Positions 63,267 through 64,000 of a DNA stretch of 64,000 nucleotides are shown here, piece by piece. Below the pieces are notes generated by a model. That model saw only the letters and a program-made list of their open reading frames with translations. It had not been told where the DNA came from and ran no database searches. A program made the translations under genes and the position numbers. The DNA comes from Actibacterium atlanticum (GTDB lineage Bacteria; Pseudomonadota; Alphaproteobacteria; Rhodobacterales; Rhodobacteraceae): NCBI RefSeq assembly GCF_000671395.1, contig NZ_AQQY01000005.1, positions 62,001-126,000 of the forward strand, in the 5' to 3' direction. Every line of letters begins with the position of its first letter. Position 1 is the stretch's first letter.

Positions 63267-64000
63267 TTACGGCTTTGGCCGAAGGGTGGCGCGCTCGATC
63301 ACTGAACAGGGGTAAATGCGCGCCTCGGGCAGACGCTCGGGCGTGTCCAGCATCGCGACCATCAGTTCGATCGAGGAGTCCACGATTTGCCCGATTGGCT
63401 GGTGGATCGTGGTCAGGTTGATGTTTTCCCAGCGCGACATTTCCATGTCGTTCAGCCCGATGATCCCGATATCATCCGGGCAGGACAGCCCGCTGTCCTT
63501 GATCGCCGAGAGCGCCCCGATCGAGAGCACATCATCGCCGCAGAAATACGCCTGCGCCGGGGTGTCCTGCAGCAGGCGCATCATCGCCTGACGGCCCGCG
63601 TCAAACGAATAAGCGCTGGCGAAGCTGGAAGTGGTTGCGATCTGCGGGTGGTTTGCCATTTGTGACATGAACCCGGTATGGCGATCCTGGGTCGAGGTGG
63701 CGCTTTGCGGCCCGCCAAGGAACGCCACCCGGCTGTACCCCCGCGCCACCAGTTCGCGCGCCGCCATTCGCCCGCATTCCACGTTGTCGATCCCGACGAC
63801 ATGCACCTGCGGGGTTGTGGCCGACCGGCCAAAGGCATGCACCACCGGGATGCCCGCATCGCGGAAGGCTTTGGAAAACAATGCTGGTAAGGTCGACGAT
63901 GCCACGATCACCCCATCCACCGAATATTGCCGCATCATGCGGACAGAGTTTTCCGGGTCTACCTCGTCTGACAGGTTCACCAGCAGTGGGCGCAATCCGC
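63267..64000 (-). CDS. LacI-family transcriptional regulator (N-terminus beyond window)
   Basis: The frame runs open to the right window edge, so the DNA-binding helix-turn-helix is not visible. The visible 244 residues are the periplasmic-binding-protein-like effector domain: VDGVIVASSTLPA, ELVARGYSRVAFLGGP, YFCGDDVLSIGAL, IGIIGLNDMEMSRW and INLTTIHQPIGQI. It converges with the second dehydrogenase gene, 12 bases apart. It probably represses both iol arms through the operator at 59983-60000, with an inositol-derived inducer. Confidence 0.9.
   Translation of the reverse strand, partial: GLRPLLVNLSDEVDPENSVRMMRQYSVDGVIVASSTLPALFSKAFRDAGIPVVHAFGRSATTPQVHVVGIDNVECGRMAARELVARGYSRVAFLGGPQSATSTQDRHTGFMSQMANHPQIATTSSFASAYSFDAGRQAMMRLLQDTPAQAYFCGDDVLSIGALSAIKDSGLSCPDDIGIIGLNDMEMSRWENINLTTIHQPIGQIVDSSIELMVAMLDTPERLPEARIYPCSVIERATLRPKP

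Overview
The window is about 64 kb of GC-rich chromosomal DNA from an alphaproteobacterium, most likely a marine Rhodobacteraceae (Roseobacter-group) species. The evidence is the irr/fabA-fabB-fabI locus, the aroA-cmk-rpsA-ihfB-trpF-trpB string, a SAM/SAH riboswitch before metK (a class known essentially from Rhodobacterales), Irr-type iron regulation, and an inositol plus compatible-solute uptake gene set. Nearly all of it is dense, well-ordered host coding sequence. I see no insertion sequence, prophage, CRISPR array or integrase.

Layout. 0-0.6 kb: the 3' end of an unrecognised gene and tRNA-Arg(TCT). 0.6-2.6 kb: a TetR regulator and a Tet-type MFS exporter. 2.6-7.1 kb: a translationally coupled five-gene unit (HAD dehalogenase, alpha/beta hydrolase, threonine/serine dehydratase, EEP-fold phosphohydrolase, 3-oxoadipate enol-lactonase). 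7.2-13.9 kb: FKBP isomerase, a cysteine-containing membrane protein, fabI-fabB-fabA with divergent irr, a conserved hypothetical and miaB. 14.1-20.5 kb: an OmpA protein and a lipoprotein that share a small Cys motif, then phoH-ybeY-corC-lnt and riboswitch-controlled metK. 20.5-32.4 kb: DUF1330/LysR pair, trmB, aroA-GFA-cmk, a hemopexin-repeat protein, a DUF6525 gene behind a Zur-like box, rpsA with a hairpin leader, glsA, ihfB-lapA-trpF-(unknown)-trpB.

32.5-34.3 kb holds the most unusual locus: two adjacent secreted proteins with a common PepSY-like head and extreme poly-aspartate tails (57 consecutive Asp in the first), followed with no gap by a two-helix membrane protein ending in a LuxR-type DNA-binding domain. 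34.3-38.7 kb: DUF2237, pth, an IsdG-like haem monooxygenase, rplY, a GNAT protein and lldD.

38.7-46.9 kb is an eleven-gene thiamin operon (thiD-O-S-G-E-F-Y-tenA-thiZ-tenA-thiX in transcription order) under a TPP riboswitch. It combines thiazole synthesis with uptake and salvage of pyrimidine breakdown products, and carries one Cys-type and one Glu-type TenA. 47.2-50.3 kb: a glycine-betaine-type ABC importer. 50.3-57.0 kb: a transglutaminase / permuted ATP-grasp + alpha-E / transglutaminase-DUF2126 trio, a predicted but biochemically uncharacterised peptide-ligation or protein-modification system. 57.2-64 kb: an inositol (iol) catabolic locus with divergent arms around a perfect LacI-type operator, and a LacI-family repressor cut by the window edge.

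All calls come from reading the sequence and from recalled family features. No alignment or search was run, and start codons were chosen from ribosome-binding sites and family N-termini.
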